Assembly (NCBI GenBank): GCA_963707575.1 | Contig: OY970171.1 | Span: 1,240,001 to 1,304,000 of the forward strand | Length of the DNA: 64,000 bases | Reading direction: 5' to 3' | Source of the DNA: Gaiellasilicea sp963707575 | Lineage (GTDB): Bacteria > Actinomycetota > Thermoleophilia > Gaiellales > Gaiellaceae | Part shown: positions 1-10,575 of the stretch, piece after piece | How the letters are laid out: each line of letters opens with the position of its first letter | Position numbering within the stretch: the first letter of the stretch is position 1 | The notes under the pieces: generated by a model | The model's input: the letters and a program-made list of their open reading frames with translations, nothing else | Database searches by the model: none | Told to the model about the DNA's origin: nothing | Program-made: the position numbers and the translations under genes

Positions 1-421
1 GCATGGTGTCGAAAGCGTCGGCGAGCTCGCGGAACTCATCTCTGCGGCCCGGTAGCCGGATTCGGTGGGAGAGCGATCCGGTCGCGGCCATGCGTGTGGC
101 GTCTGTGATGCGCGTCAGGGGGGCGAGCATCCGGCCGGCGAGAAGCCATCCTCCCAGGAGCCCGAACACCAGCAGAAACGCCAGCACGATGGCCGCGGCC
201 GGAGCGAAAGCGCGCAGGAGGAAGGAGTTGTTCCCGGGCACCAAGCCACCGATGGCGCTGATCGCACCGTCGGGTACGTAGCGCAGGAGGAACTCAAACG
301 ATTGCCCGGGCTGGCCGGCGAGCCACGCGGCGGCCAGCATCAAGGCACCTGCGACCATGAGGAAGCCGGCGTAGCTGAGAGTGAGTTTGAGGCGAACGCT
401 CAGACCAGGGGCTCTATCCAC
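1..421 (-). CDS. Sensor histidine kinase, N-terminal part (cut by window edge)
   Basis: This is the membrane sensor partner of the response regulator next to it. The visible 140 residues contain two hydrophobic helices (about residues 14-34 and 70-95) separated by a short outside loop of about 35 residues, followed by a HAMP linker (from about 95, with the typical APLTRIT and EFRELADAFD segments). The phosphoacceptor histidine and ATPase domains lie beyond the left edge, so the kinase assignment rests on topology, HAMP and position. The GTG start at 421 overlaps the end of the regulator gene by eight bases and has a GGGAG Shine-Dalgarno sequence just upstream, which indicates translational coupling. 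The short sensor loop resembles VanS/CseC-type kinases that sense envelope state; that is inference. Confidence 0.8.
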   Translation of the reverse strand, partial: MDRAPGLSVRLKLTLSYAGFLMVAGALMLAAAWLAGQPGQSFEFLLRYVPDGAISAIGGLVPGNNSFLLRAFAPAAAIVLAFLLVFGLLGGWLLAGRMLAPLTRITDATRMAATGSLSHRIRLPGRRDEFRELADAFDTM

Positions 422-1109
422 GGTCTTCTCCCTCACGCCCGGTGTCCCGTTGAGTGTCGATGCGGTAGCCGACGCCTGCCACGGTGGCGATGATCCAGGG
501 TTCGCCGAGGCGTTTGCGCAGTCCCGAGACAGCGATCCGCACGGCGTTGGTGAACGGGTCTGCGTTCTCATCCCATGCTCGCGCCAGGAGTTCTTCGGCG
601 CTGACGACACCGCCCTCGGCAGCGACGAGGACTTCGAGCACTGCGAACTGCTTCCTGGTCAGCGCGACGTAGCGGCCGTCGCGGTAGACCTCGCGACGGA
701 ACGGATCCAGCTGCAGGCCAGCGATCTCTCGCACGGGCGGCCTGTTGTGGGCGCGCCTGCGGTCGAGTGCTCTGAGCCTGAGCACGAGCTCTTGGAGCTC
801 GAACGGCTTCGTGAGGTAGTCGTCGGCACCGAGCTCGAACCCGGTGGCCTTGTCGTCGAGACGGTCGGCAGCGGTGAGCATGAGGATCGGCATGCCGCTG
901 CCGGCGACGACGATGCGTTTGGCGATCTCGTCACCGGTGGGTCCGGGAATGTCTCGGTCGAGAACGGCGATGTCATAGGCGTTGACGCTCAGCAGCTCTA
1001 GAGCGGTGTCGCCGTCGCCTGCGATGTCTGCCGCGATCGCTTCCAGGCGTAGGCCGTCGCGGATGGCTTCTGCCATATAGGGCTCATCCTCGACGATCAA
1101 CACACGCAT
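414..1109 (-). CDS. OmpR/PhoB-family response regulator (VanR-like)
   Basis: DNA-binding response regulator of 231 residues. The receiver domain spans about 1-115, with the acidic pair E7/D8, the phosphoacceptor D51 in AVLDRD, and the LTKPF lysine motif near residue 100. A winged-helix output domain follows at about 130-222 and ends in the usual GVGYRI strand. It is co-transcribed with the histidine kinase that overlaps its 3' end. It is divergent from a VanY-type carboxypeptidase, and a tandem 8-base repeat in the shared upstream region is a likely binding site. A TAGCCT -10 element lies six bases before the ATG, so the mRNA may be leaderless; a GGAG only one base from the ATG is too close to be a good ribosome site. 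The exact signal sensed cannot be told. Confidence 0.93.
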   Translation of the reverse strand: MRVLIVEDEPYMAEAIRDGLRLEAIAADIAGDGDTALELLSVNAYDIAVLDRDIPGPTGDEIAKRIVVAGSGMPILMLTAADRLDDKATGFELGADDYLTKPFELQELVLRLRALDRRRAHNRPPVREIAGLQLDPFRREVYRDGRYVALTRKQFAVLEVLVAAEGGVVSAEELLARAWDENADPFTNAVRIAVSGLRKRLGEPWIIATVAGVGYRIDTQRDTGREGEDRG

Positions 1110-1115
1110 GCTCCG

Positions 1116-1121
1116 AGGCTA
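1116..1121 (-). promoter_or_regulatory. -10 element of the response-regulator gene, leaderless geometry
   Basis: On the minus strand TAGCCT (TANNNT) is followed by six bases and then the ATG at 1109. No good -35 is seen at 17-18 bases, but the tandem repeat at 1132-1150 sits in that place, which fits activation by the phosphorylated regulator itself. Confidence 0.5.
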
Positions 1122-1131
1122 GCGAGCCGGC

Positions 1132-1150
1132 GCATATCGCTGGCATATCG
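1132..1150. promoter_or_regulatory. Direct-repeat operator, GCATATCG x2 with 11-bp period
   Basis: GCATATCG occurs at 1132-1139 and again at 1143-1150, separated by CTG, so the two units repeat every 11 bases, one helical turn. OmpR-family regulators bind such tandem half-sites as head-to-tail dimers. It lies between the divergent regulator and carboxypeptidase genes, so it is a candidate site for control of both. The local AT richness is unusual for this window. Confidence 0.6.
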
Positions 1151-1196
1151 AAAACCAGATACGCGCTGAGAACGCCACGCTGCCTTGAATCGAGGC

Positions 1197-1907
1197 ATGA
1201 CCTACAGCCAACCAGCACGAACAACGACGCGTCGGATTCGGGTTCGAAGGATCCGTGTCGCGGGCCTGCTCGTCGTCATCGCGGCGCTCGGCGCAGCCCT
1301 CAACTACCAGTTGCAGGCGTCCTCGTCCTCGACGGCTGCATCACCCATCGACGTCCTTCGCAGTACGCACCGTGGACCTCGCAGTGAGCACCGTGGTGTG
1401 CTTGGCGAGGCTGACGGTGCCGTCCCCGACGGGGCGACCGTTTTTGCTGACGAGATTCCGGGTGTAGCCAACCTCGACCTCAATCTGCTCGGTGCCGTGC
1501 GCCAGGCTGCAACTGACGCCGCGGACGACGGGGTCGAGTTCTTCGTCGATAGTGGCTGGCGTTCGCCGGAGTACCAGAATCAGCTTCTTCGTGAGGCGGT
1601 TGCCGAGTACGGATCCGAAGAGGAAGCCGCCCGGTGGGTGGCCACCGCGGAGACGTCCGCTCACGTGTCGGGGGACGCGGTCGACATTGGGCCGTTCGAT
1701 GCAACGGCGTGGCTGTCCGAGCACGGCGCCGAGTACGGGCTCTGCCAGATCTACGGCAACGAACCCTGGCACTACGAACTGCGCCCCGAAGCCGTCGATC
1801 ACGGTTGCCCTCCCGTGTACGCCGACCCTACGCACGATCCAAGCATGCAGGCTGCGGCAGCTGAGGGGCTTGCTCGAGGGGGTTCATCACTCGCCCGGCA
1901 CGATTGA
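1197..1907 (+). CDS. VanY-type D-alanyl-D-alanine carboxypeptidase (peptidase M15)
   Basis: Zinc peptidase predicted to trim the terminal D-Ala from peptidoglycan stem peptides outside the membrane. Counting from the ATG at 1197 (236 residues), an N-terminal basic stretch is followed by one hydrophobic helix (about 21-40), giving a membrane-anchored or exported protein. The M15B signature is complete: SAHVSGDAVD supplies zinc ligands H156 and D163, and EPWHYEL supplies the catalytic E189 and third ligand H192. A TTG twelve bases upstream (1185) is an in-frame alternative start; neither start has a well-spaced Shine-Dalgarno. It is divergent from a VanRS-like pair, the usual arrangement for envelope-responsive carboxypeptidases. 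No vanH, vanA or vanX genes are present, so glycopeptide resistance should not be assumed. Confidence 0.88.
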   Translation: MTYSQPARTTTRRIRVRRIRVAGLLVVIAALGAALNYQLQASSSSTAASPIDVLRSTHRGPRSEHRGVLGEADGAVPDGATVFADEIPGVANLDLNLLGAVRQAATDAADDGVEFFVDSGWRSPEYQNQLLREAVAEYGSEEEAARWVATAETSAHVSGDAVDIGPFDATAWLSEHGAEYGLCQIYGNEPWHYELRPEAVDHGCPPVYADPTHDPSMQAAAAEGLARGGSSLARHD

Positions 1908-1921
1908 CGCGTGCGGGTGAG
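1890..1921 (+). terminator. Possible hairpin over the carboxypeptidase stop codon
   Basis: Bases 1890-1902 and 1910-1921 can pair as a 12-bp stem with one bulged G and one G-T pair; the TGA stop codon (1905-1907) sits in the loop. There is no T-run after it, so it could be a Rho-independent-like structure or only a coincidence in GC-rich DNA. Confidence 0.3.
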
Positions 1922-2306
1922 CTGGATCCGGATGACCCAGACGGCGGCCTCCATGAGGCCAACGGCTATCAGGCGAACGGTAATTCGGCATCGCGTATGC
2001 AGCCGCATGGACCACAAATTCAGCGAGCCGGGTGCGCTTTCGTCCTCCACTCCAACGGACTTTCGGCTTCGGCCTTGCGGCTTGTTCCTACGGCCTACTG
2101 GCGTGGACTCGACCTACTCGCGTCCCGCGCTCGCTGCATCCGCCAAGCTACGGACGACCGGCTCAGGGGTCAAGTGCATCGGCCCGGAGTTATCGGAAAC
2201 TGCGGCCTTTCTCGCTTGCCGAGGCGAACGATTCTTGTCGGAGGCATCGCCGCCGACGTTCGCCGTGAGGGATCGGACCTCGGGCGAGCGTCGGCGGCTC
2301 GGTCGT
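1908..2306. other. Gene-free stretch of about 400 bases
   Basis: No frame here shows a recognisable protein, a ribosome site or the strong third-position GC bias of the neighbours. Base composition is lower in GC in places (roughly 57 percent around 1981-2040). It separates the two-component/VanY unit from the convergent CocE-like hydrolase gene and may mark an old insertion or deletion boundary. I see no tRNA, repeat or att-like sequence. Confidence 0.5.
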
Positions 2307-4283
2307 TTAGCCGTCCCTGAGGTCGCCCGAGCTCGGTTCGCTCGCCGGCTCCCCGAACGGCGTCTCGATGCGATCGGCCGGCGTGACCTTCTCGAGCCCG
2401 GCCCGGGTGAGCGCGGCCTTGCCGCCCACCACCGGTAGGTCGAAGAGCGTCTCGGTCACGTTGAGGCTGATCGTCGCGCGGTTCTGGTCCGCCTGTGAGC
2501 TGTAGCCCGAGTAACTCCCGACGAGCACGAGGCCGATCCTGTGCCCGACCGGGAAGATGTAGTCCTGGGGCAGGAGCGGGAAGGTGAACGACTCCTCGAG
2601 CCCCGCGAGCAGCGGCTCGGCGACCGCGTAGGAGTTGCGGTTCAGCGCGTCGAGGATGCCCTTCGAGACGCGCCACTGGGTGACGTTCGTGACTCGCTTC
2701 GCGACCTGGAAGTAACAGGCTTCGTCGGTCGCACTCACCTCGCCCCAGCAATCCTGCGTCGCCAGCGTCTGCGCCCCGTCACCAGTGCGCGAAACCTGCG
2801 TCGCAGGCCCGTAGTCGACGAGGACGGCGCCGAAGTTCGTGTCCGTCGCGTTGACGGAAGCCCGGATCCGCACCAGGGGCGTGCCGGAGATGTGCACCGG
2901 GGCCTCGAGCGGCGTCGAGAGGAAGACTCTCCGGTTCGCCGTCACCGTCGTCGGGTTCGAGATCGCGTTGGTCTCGCTCAAGGACGGCGTGTCCGTGATC
3001 GTCTGGTGGACACGAGGGAGGTTCGGTGTCGGCGGCGGCCCGAGCACGAGGGCTCCGGCGGTCGTCGGCGTGTCGGGGAGAAGCTTCAGCGAGACGTCCT
3101 GGCGGGAGTCGACCGGCCAGCGCTTGTACGTCCGCCACTGGTCGGCCGCGTACTCGATGTCGGCCTCCGGCTCGGTGAGCACGTCGTTGCGCACGCCCTG
3201 GAGCTCGTGGTCGAACCACCTGTGCAGCGTCGAGACCCACTGCGAGCGGCGGAAGTCGAACGGGTCGATGTGACCGGTGCGAGTCAGCCAGAGCTTCGTG
3301 GCCACGTTCGACGGCAGCGCGTCCCACCACTTCGAGAAGTGGTCGGGCATCACGTTGTCGTCCTGAAGCCCGTGCACGACGAAGACGCTCGCCCGCACGT
3401 TCCGCGCGTCGGGGTTGTAGTCACGCTCGACCCAGAACGGCGTGTAGTCGCCCGTCTCGTCCCCGTCGGTGAGAGCCATCGTGGCCCGGACCGCAGCGCA
3501 GTGCGCGCGGCGCGCCGGGTCGGTGACCGTGTTCGAAAGGCTCGACGGGTAACTGTTCGACCGCGTCACGACGCCGTTCGAGCGGGTGTAGTCGTACCAC
3601 GAGGAGATCGCCGAGATCGGGACGATCGTCGAGAGGCCCTCGACCCCGGTCGACGCTGCGCCGTTCGCGAGCGTCCCGTCGTACGACTTCCCGATCATCC
3701 CCGTCCGGCCGTTGTGCCAGTCGGCAAAGACCTCGTTGCCAGCCGCGTCGTAGCCCCTCGCCCGGCCGTTCAGCCAGTCGATGCCGAGGACGGCGCTCAG
3801 GTGATCCGGTGCGGCGCCGGTGACGGGGCAGCCGGTCGAGTTGTTCGTGCCGACCATGTCGAGCAGCACGACCGCGTAGCCACGCGGAACGAAGTAGTTG
3901 TCGTAGAAGAGCGGCCAGCGGTCGAGCAAGCCGTCGCCGTCCAGGTCGCGCTTGAGCTCGGACTCGTTGCCCCGCCCGAGCGTCGAGTAGTAGGGGCTCG
4001 CGTCCATGATCACGGGCACCTCGAGGCCCTGCTCGCTCGCGGCGGGCCTCATGATGTCCAGAGCGATCCGGTCGGGCACGCCGTCCAGATCGGTGTCGAA
4101 GCTCGACTCGACCCACACACGTTCGCGGATCGCATCGGCGTAGCCGAACACGGGTTGCGTGACCCCGTTCTCGACGACGATTCCCGGGTTCGGCGGCGCG
4201 GCGGCCGCGTTCGGTGCAGCCGCGAGCACGCACAGCACCGCCGCGGCTGCGAGCGCGAGCCACGTTGCGCGACGTCTCTTCAT
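2307..4283 (-). CDS. Secreted CocE/NonD or X-Pro dipeptidyl-peptidase (S15) hydrolase
   Basis: Serine hydrolase of 658 residues. A signal peptide is clear (basic MKRRR, hydrophobic stretch to about 22, cleavage near 29 after a run of alanines), so it acts outside the cytoplasm. The S15 alpha/beta-hydrolase domain carries the nucleophile S200 in GKSYDG, the acid D308 in HGLQDDNV and H338 in RTGHIDP. The C-terminal third (about 400-640) is the jelly-roll typical of X-Pro peptidases and CocE esterases. Two DxDxDG-like stretches (63-71 and 113-121) may bind calcium. Substrate is undetermined: peptides with penultimate proline or an ester are both possible. AAAGGAG lies six bases before the ATG. 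It stands alone, divergent from the UvrA-like gene. Confidence 0.88.
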   Translation of the reverse strand: MKRRRATWLALAAAAVLCVLAAAPNAAAAPPNPGIVVENGVTQPVFGYADAIRERVWVESSFDTDLDGVPDRIALDIMRPAASEQGLEVPVIMDASPYYSTLGRGNESELKRDLDGDGLLDRWPLFYDNYFVPRGYAVVLLDMVGTNNSTGCPVTGAAPDHLSAVLGIDWLNGRARGYDAAGNEVFADWHNGRTGMIGKSYDGTLANGAASTGVEGLSTIVPISAISSWYDYTRSNGVVTRSNSYPSSLSNTVTDPARRAHCAAVRATMALTDGDETGDYTPFWVERDYNPDARNVRASVFVVHGLQDDNVMPDHFSKWWDALPSNVATKLWLTRTGHIDPFDFRRSQWVSTLHRWFDHELQGVRNDVLTEPEADIEYAADQWRTYKRWPVDSRQDVSLKLLPDTPTTAGALVLGPPPTPNLPRVHQTITDTPSLSETNAISNPTTVTANRRVFLSTPLEAPVHISGTPLVRIRASVNATDTNFGAVLVDYGPATQVSRTGDGAQTLATQDCWGEVSATDEACYFQVAKRVTNVTQWRVSKGILDALNRNSYAVAEPLLAGLEESFTFPLLPQDYIFPVGHRIGLVLVGSYSGYSSQADQNRATISLNVTETLFDLPVVGGKAALTRAGLEKVTPADRIETPFGEPASEPSSGDLRDG

Positions 4284-4401
4284 CCCAGTCTCCTTTGAAC
4301 CTCGTTGGCGACTGCGCGACCCGACGGCACGGGCACGCGCGCGCGGAGGTTAACGAATGCCGGCGCGCTCGGCTCCACCTCGCTGGCCTGCTCGAAGCTG
4401 A

Positions 4402-4415
4402 TTAGATCGAGTCAC
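4402..4415 (+). promoter_or_regulatory. Extended -10 promoter of the UvrA-like gene
   Basis: TGATTAGAT at 4399-4407 reads as an extended -10 (TG-N-TTAGAT). It ends eight bases before the GTG at 4416, so transcription would begin at or next to the start codon. No convincing -35 is visible, as is usual for extended -10 promoters. Confidence 0.4.
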
Positions 4416-6763
<2,348 letters not shown>

Positions 6764-6779
<16 letters not shown>

Positions 6780-7759
6780 CCGGCGACCGGGCGACCTTCC
6801 TCTGCCGAGCGGTAGAGCGCCTCGATCGCCCGGGCCTGGGCGAGCGCATCTTCGCGGCCGAGGAGCGGCTGTGCGTCACCTCGGATGGCGTCGCTCATGT
6901 TCTCGAGCTGCAGGCGATACGAGTCGACCGGCTCGAGCGCGATCTCCTCCACGCCGTCGCCCGTTCGGAGCTCGAGCACCGGCCGCTTGCAGTGCCACGG
7001 ATCGTCCAGGAAGAGCGAGCCCTCCTCGCCGATCGCCTCCAGCTCGTCGCGCACCGGGAGCACCAGGCCACAGTCGAACTGGGCGAGCACGTCCCCCGAG
7101 AACCGCATCGTGCCCGTGAAGAGCTCGTCGACGCCGCTCGCCCCGAGCACCTGCTCGCCGTAGACCTGCTCCGGCTCGCCCGCGAGCAACCGTGCGCCGC
7201 TGACGCAGTAGCAGCCGACGTCCATCAGGCCGCCGCCGTCGAGCGACGCGTTCGCGCGGACGTTCCCCGGGTCGGAGAGCGGGAAGCTGAAGGCGGCGCG
7301 GACGAGCCGCAGGCGGCCGATCGCTCCGCCGCCGACGAGCTCGACGAGCTTCGCTGTCTGCGGGTTGTGGCGGTACATGAACGCCTCCATCAGGAGCCGG
7401 CCCGACTGCTCCGCCGCGTCGAACGCCCGCTCCACGTCGTCGGCCCGCCGGCTCAGCGGCTTCTCGCAGAGGACATGCTTGCCGGCCTCGAGCGCGCGGA
7501 TCGACCACTCGACGTGCAACGAGTTGGGCAGTGAGATGTAGACCGCCTCGACGTCGGGGTCGGCCAGCAGCTCTTCGTAGCTCCCGTAGGCCCGCTCGAT
7601 CCCGCGCGCACGCGCATAGGCCTCCGCTCGTGCGGCATCGCGGCTTGCGACGGCGATGACGTCGACCCGGTCGGACTCGGCCGCCCCGGGGAGGAGCTTG
7701 TCGTTGATGTTCGCCGTCGAGAGGAAGCCCCAGCGAACGGCGCCGCTCGTCGATGTCAT
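6764..7759 (-). CDS. Gfo/Idh/MocA-family NAD(P)-dependent sugar oxidoreductase
   Basis: Dehydrogenase of 331 residues. The N-terminal Rossmann fold (to about 120) has the usual strand WGFLSTANI, with serine in the loop where many relatives have glycine, and the family lysine in CEKPL (K100). The C-terminal half is the GFO_IDH alpha/beta domain, with the DVGCYC segment near the active-site histidine position. It resembles enzymes annotated as D-xylose dehydrogenase or 1,5-anhydro-D-fructose reductase, but the substrate cannot be fixed. It is the last gene of the xylose-type operon, its ATG overlapping the xylulokinase stop (ATGA), with GGAGG upstream. Its 3' end overlaps the convergent UvrA-like gene by 16 bases. 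Confidence 0.85.
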
Positions 7760-9188
7760 GCGTCCTCCAGGTGTCGTAGGGCGGGGTACAGCGCCCGGTA
7801 GCGCCGATATCCGCCGGCGTACGCGTCGGCCCAGGCGGGTTCCGGCTCGATCCTGTCACGGACGCGCACGCAGGCTGCCACAGCCTCGTGCACGTCTGCG
7901 AAGACGCCTGCCGCGACGCCGCCGAGCAGGGCCGCGCCATACGCGGCACCCTCCTCGGCGACCGCGCGTTCGAGCGGGATCCCGAGCACGGAGGCGACGA
8001 TGCGAAGCCAGAGGTCGCTCCGCGCGCCGCCGCCGGAGGCCCGTCCGACCCGAGGCTCCACCCCGAGCGTCTGGAGAAGCTCCAGCGCGTCGCGCAGCCC
8101 GAAGGCGACGCCCTCGAGCACAGCCCGGACGAGCGCGCCGCGGCCGTGGCGGAGCGTCAGTCCGACGAAGGCCCCGCGGGCTTTCGGGTCGGCATGCGGC
8201 GTCCGCTCGCCGGCGAGGTACGGCAGGAAGAGGAGGCCCTCGGCTCCCGGAGGACAGGACTCCGCCTCCGCGATCAGGCTCTCGAAGGGCTCACCTGGCG
8301 CCACCGCATCGCGAAGCCAGCGGAGCGAGCCCGCGGCGGAGAGCATGACGCCCATCGCGTGCCAGCCATCCGGCACGGCATGGCAGAAGGAGTGGACCCG
8401 GCCCTCCGGATCGGCGGCGAAGCCCGGGAGGGCGGCGAAGACGACACCGGAGGTGCCGAGCACGACGGAGAGCGGCCCCGGACGATCGACGCCGACGCCG
8501 AGTGCGCCCGCCGCCTGGTCGCCCGCACCCGCCGCCACCGGGATGCCGTCGGCGGTGTGCCCGGCGACCGCCGGCGACTCCACCACGGGCGGAAGCCACT
8601 CGCGCGGGAGCTCGAGGGCGCTGACGACCTCGTCGCTCCAGCGGCGACCCGCCACGTCGAAGAGCAGCGTCCCGGACGCGTCGGAGGCGTCGGTCGCACG
8701 CTCCCCCGTGAGGCGCAGGCGCACGTAGTCCTTCGGCAGCAGGATGTGGGCGATCCGCGCGTAGATCTCCGGCTCGTGGCGGCGCAGCCAGAGCAGCTTC
8801 GGAGCCGTGAACCCCGGCAACGCGCGGTTCCCGGTCAGCCCGACGAGCCGCAGGAGCCCCAGCCGCTCCTCGATCTCGGCGCACTCGGCAGCCGTCCGCT
8901 GGTCGTTCCAGAGGATGGCCGGGCGCAACACGCGCTCGCGCTCGTCGAGCGCGACGAGCCCGTGCATCTGGCCGCTGAGGCCGATGCCGCCGAGGTCGGA
9001 GACGGCGAGCGAGTCGAGGGCCGCCTCCGCAGCTCGGCACCAGTCCTCGGGGTCCTGCTCGGACCAGCCCGGCTGCGGCGTGGAGAGCGCGTAATCCTGC
9101 TCGGCCCGGCCGAGCACGTCGCCGTCCGGCGACACGGCCAGCGCCTTCACCCCGTGGTCCCGACGTCGAGGCCGACGAGAGCGGTCAA
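7756..9188 (-). CDS. xylB: Xylulokinase (FGGY family), frameshifted near codon 13
   Basis: ATP-dependent kinase that would convert D-xylulose to D-xylulose-5-phosphate in the cytoplasm. The body is intact: SGQMHGL (xylulose-binding H near 76), GAGDQAAGA with the catalytic aspartate near 224, LGTSGVVF, and the C-terminal GGGARSDLW. The first codons, from a TTG at 9188 that overlaps the preceding stop as TTGA, encode LVGLDVGTTG, the family phosphate-binding start. The next bases shift frame at a run of four C (9150-9153 plus strand); adding one base joins them perfectly to VKALAVSPDG. As written, the frame runs into TGA after 13 codons. This is either a sequencing error in a homopolymer or a genuine lesion; a shorter protein from an internal GTG at 9150 would lack the phosphate motif and be inactive. 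Confidence 0.85.
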
Positions 9189-9577
9189 CGGGAGGAGAGC
9201 CCGGCGTGCGCGATGGCCCGGTTGGCGAGCCGCTCGTCCTCCTCACCGGGCAGGCCGCTGACGCCGATCGCCCCGACGCGGACGCCGTCCTCGAAGGTGG
9301 CGACGCCGCCCTTGAAGAAGGTGAAGAACGGGTCGAAGCTCGCTCGCTCGACCGGGTCGTCGGCCACCTTGGCGGCCAGCTCGCTCGTCGAGCTCGCGTC
9401 GCTGCGGGCCGCCGTGTAGGCCTTCCGCTGCGCGTTCAGCCGCGTGTCCGGAGCGGCCCCGTCCATGGTGGCCGCGGCGACCAGCTCGCCGTGCTCGTCC
9501 GCGACGTAGACGGCCACGGGCCCTGGCGCGTTCTCGACCACCGCGTCGACCATCGCGAGCGCCTGGCGGAGCTTCAT
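9185..9577 (-). CDS. GlcG/HbpS-family (DUF336) protein
   Basis: Small protein of 130 residues of the GlcG/HbpS fold, seen in the LNAQRKAYTA, FFTFFKGGVAT and VGAIGVSG segments that mark the family. Members bind haem or small ligands and commonly sit in operons for glycolate, diol or sugar oxidation, but their biochemical role is mostly unknown. It has no signal peptide, so it should be cytoplasmic, unlike secreted HbpS. It overlaps the isomerase-like gene upstream (ATGA) and the xylulokinase downstream (TTGA), so it belongs to the same transcript. A ligand or chaperone role for a neighbouring dehydrogenase is only a guess. Confidence 0.8.
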   Translation of the reverse strand: MKLRQALAMVDAVVENAPGPVAVYVADEHGELVAAATMDGAAPDTRLNAQRKAYTAARSDASSTSELAAKVADDPVERASFDPFFTFFKGGVATFEDGVRVGAIGVSGLPGEEDERLANRAIAHAGLSSR

Positions 9578-10575
9578 TCGGCCCCGAGCGCTCCGTAGAC
9601 GAGCTCGTAGGCGCGCACCGCGTCCTTCGCCGCCTGAGCCTCGCGCAGCTGCCCGTCGTCGATCCGTCCCGCAACGCCGTCGATGAAGCGCCACTGGAGG
9701 ACGCTCCTGCGCACGGCGGCGACCTGGTCCTCCGTGTACGGGTAGAGATCGAAGCCGAGGCGCTCGCCCCCTTTCCCGTAGCGCGCGCGCCGCAGCTCGA
9801 CCGCGAGCTCCAGCGTCTCCATGAACGCCGTCGCGCCGACCATGTTGTCGTCGTCGAACACGCCCCAGCCCGAGTTCGCATGCTGGTGGCCCAGCAGGCC
9901 CTCGGCGGCCAAGAGGGCGGCGTACTCGCCCAGGCTCTCGCCGTTCATGATCAGGTGCTGCCAGTCCATGTTGACCTTGACGTTGTCGATGCCCTGGGCC
10001 CGGAGCTTGTGCACGACGTGCAGGGTCATGCCGATGTTGCGCATGAAGATCTTCATCGCGGGCTCGGAGTTCTTGTGCTCCAGGAAGAGCAGCACGCCGT
10101 GCTCGCGGCACTTCTCGGCGGCCTGGCCGATCCCCTCGACCAGCCAGCCCCAGCTCTCTCCGTAGGGCGTCTGGAACGGATAGTTGTACCCCTCGATCCC
10201 CGGCCAGATGATGAAGTGCGCCCCGAGGGAGCCGGCGAAGTCGGCGGCGGCGACGGTGCGCCGGCGTGCCTCCTGCCTGGTCTCCGGGTCGGGGGACGTG
10301 AGCCCGCCGCGGCCGAAGCGGGCGTCGAGATGGAGGCCGGAGGCGAGGCAGTAGATGTCGCGGTCGCCGAGCGCCTCGCGCACCTCGCCGAGATTGGCCT
10401 CGTCCAGCTCCTGCGGGTAGTGGAACTCGTAGCCGTCGATCAGGTCGCCGAGCCCGTCCACCGCCCTCCGCACCCGGTCCGCGGTCGACTCGCCGGCCCA
10501 CTGCGGCTGGTAGCCGCCGGGCAGGAACCGCGTCACCATCGGGCCGAGCGCCCAGATCCCGAGACTCGTCTTCAT
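9574..10575 (-). CDS. Xylose-isomerase-like TIM barrel
   Basis: Cytoplasmic TIM-barrel of 333 residues of the xylose isomerase/AP endonuclease 2 superfamily. Parallels with true xylose isomerase are visible along the chain: IWALG at the start, EFHYP with a histidine where the ring-opening base lies, WPGIEG, FLEHKNSEP with the metal-binding glutamate and the lysine after it, NMDWQH, and LYPYTED. In the fourth the usual VGHEQM has become MDWQHL, so one metal ligand is altered. Next to a xylulokinase and an XylFGH importer, it is the best candidate for the aldose-ketose isomerase of this pathway, but it is more diverged than standard XylA and could act on another pentose or an inosose. AGGGGGG precedes the ATG by about seven bases. 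Confidence 0.72.
   Translation of the reverse strand: MKTSLGIWALGPMVTRFLPGGYQPQWAGESTADRVRRAVDGLGDLIDGYEFHYPQELDEANLGEVREALGDRDIYCLASGLHLDARFGRGGLTSPDPETRQEARRRTVAAADFAGSLGAHFIIWPGIEGYNYPFQTPYGESWGWLVEGIGQAAEKCREHGVLLFLEHKNSEPAMKIFMRNIGMTLHVVHKLRAQGIDNVKVNMDWQHLIMNGESLGEYAALLAAEGLLGHQHANSGWGVFDDDNMVGATAFMETLELAVELRRARYGKGGERLGFDLYPYTEDQVAAVRRSVLQWRFIDGVAGRIDDGQLREAQAAKDAVRAYELVYGALGAE

Noticed and set aside
1241..1250. GGTTCGAAGG, resembling a tRNA T-loop
   Set aside because: It lies in the carboxypeptidase coding region and no acceptor, D or anticodon stem can be built around it.
1..1907. Glycopeptide resistance cluster
   Set aside because: Only regulator, kinase and VanY-type peptidase are present; vanH, vanA/B ligase and vanX are not seen.
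1911..2438. Open plus-strand frame of about 175 codons in the gap after the carboxypeptidase gene
   Set aside because: No recognisable motif, no ribosome site, no codon bias, and its second half is antisense to the CocE-like gene.
9145..9188. Programmed ribosomal frameshift in xylB
   Set aside because: No slippery heptamer, no stimulatory stem or internal Shine-Dalgarno is apparent; a homopolymer indel is simpler.
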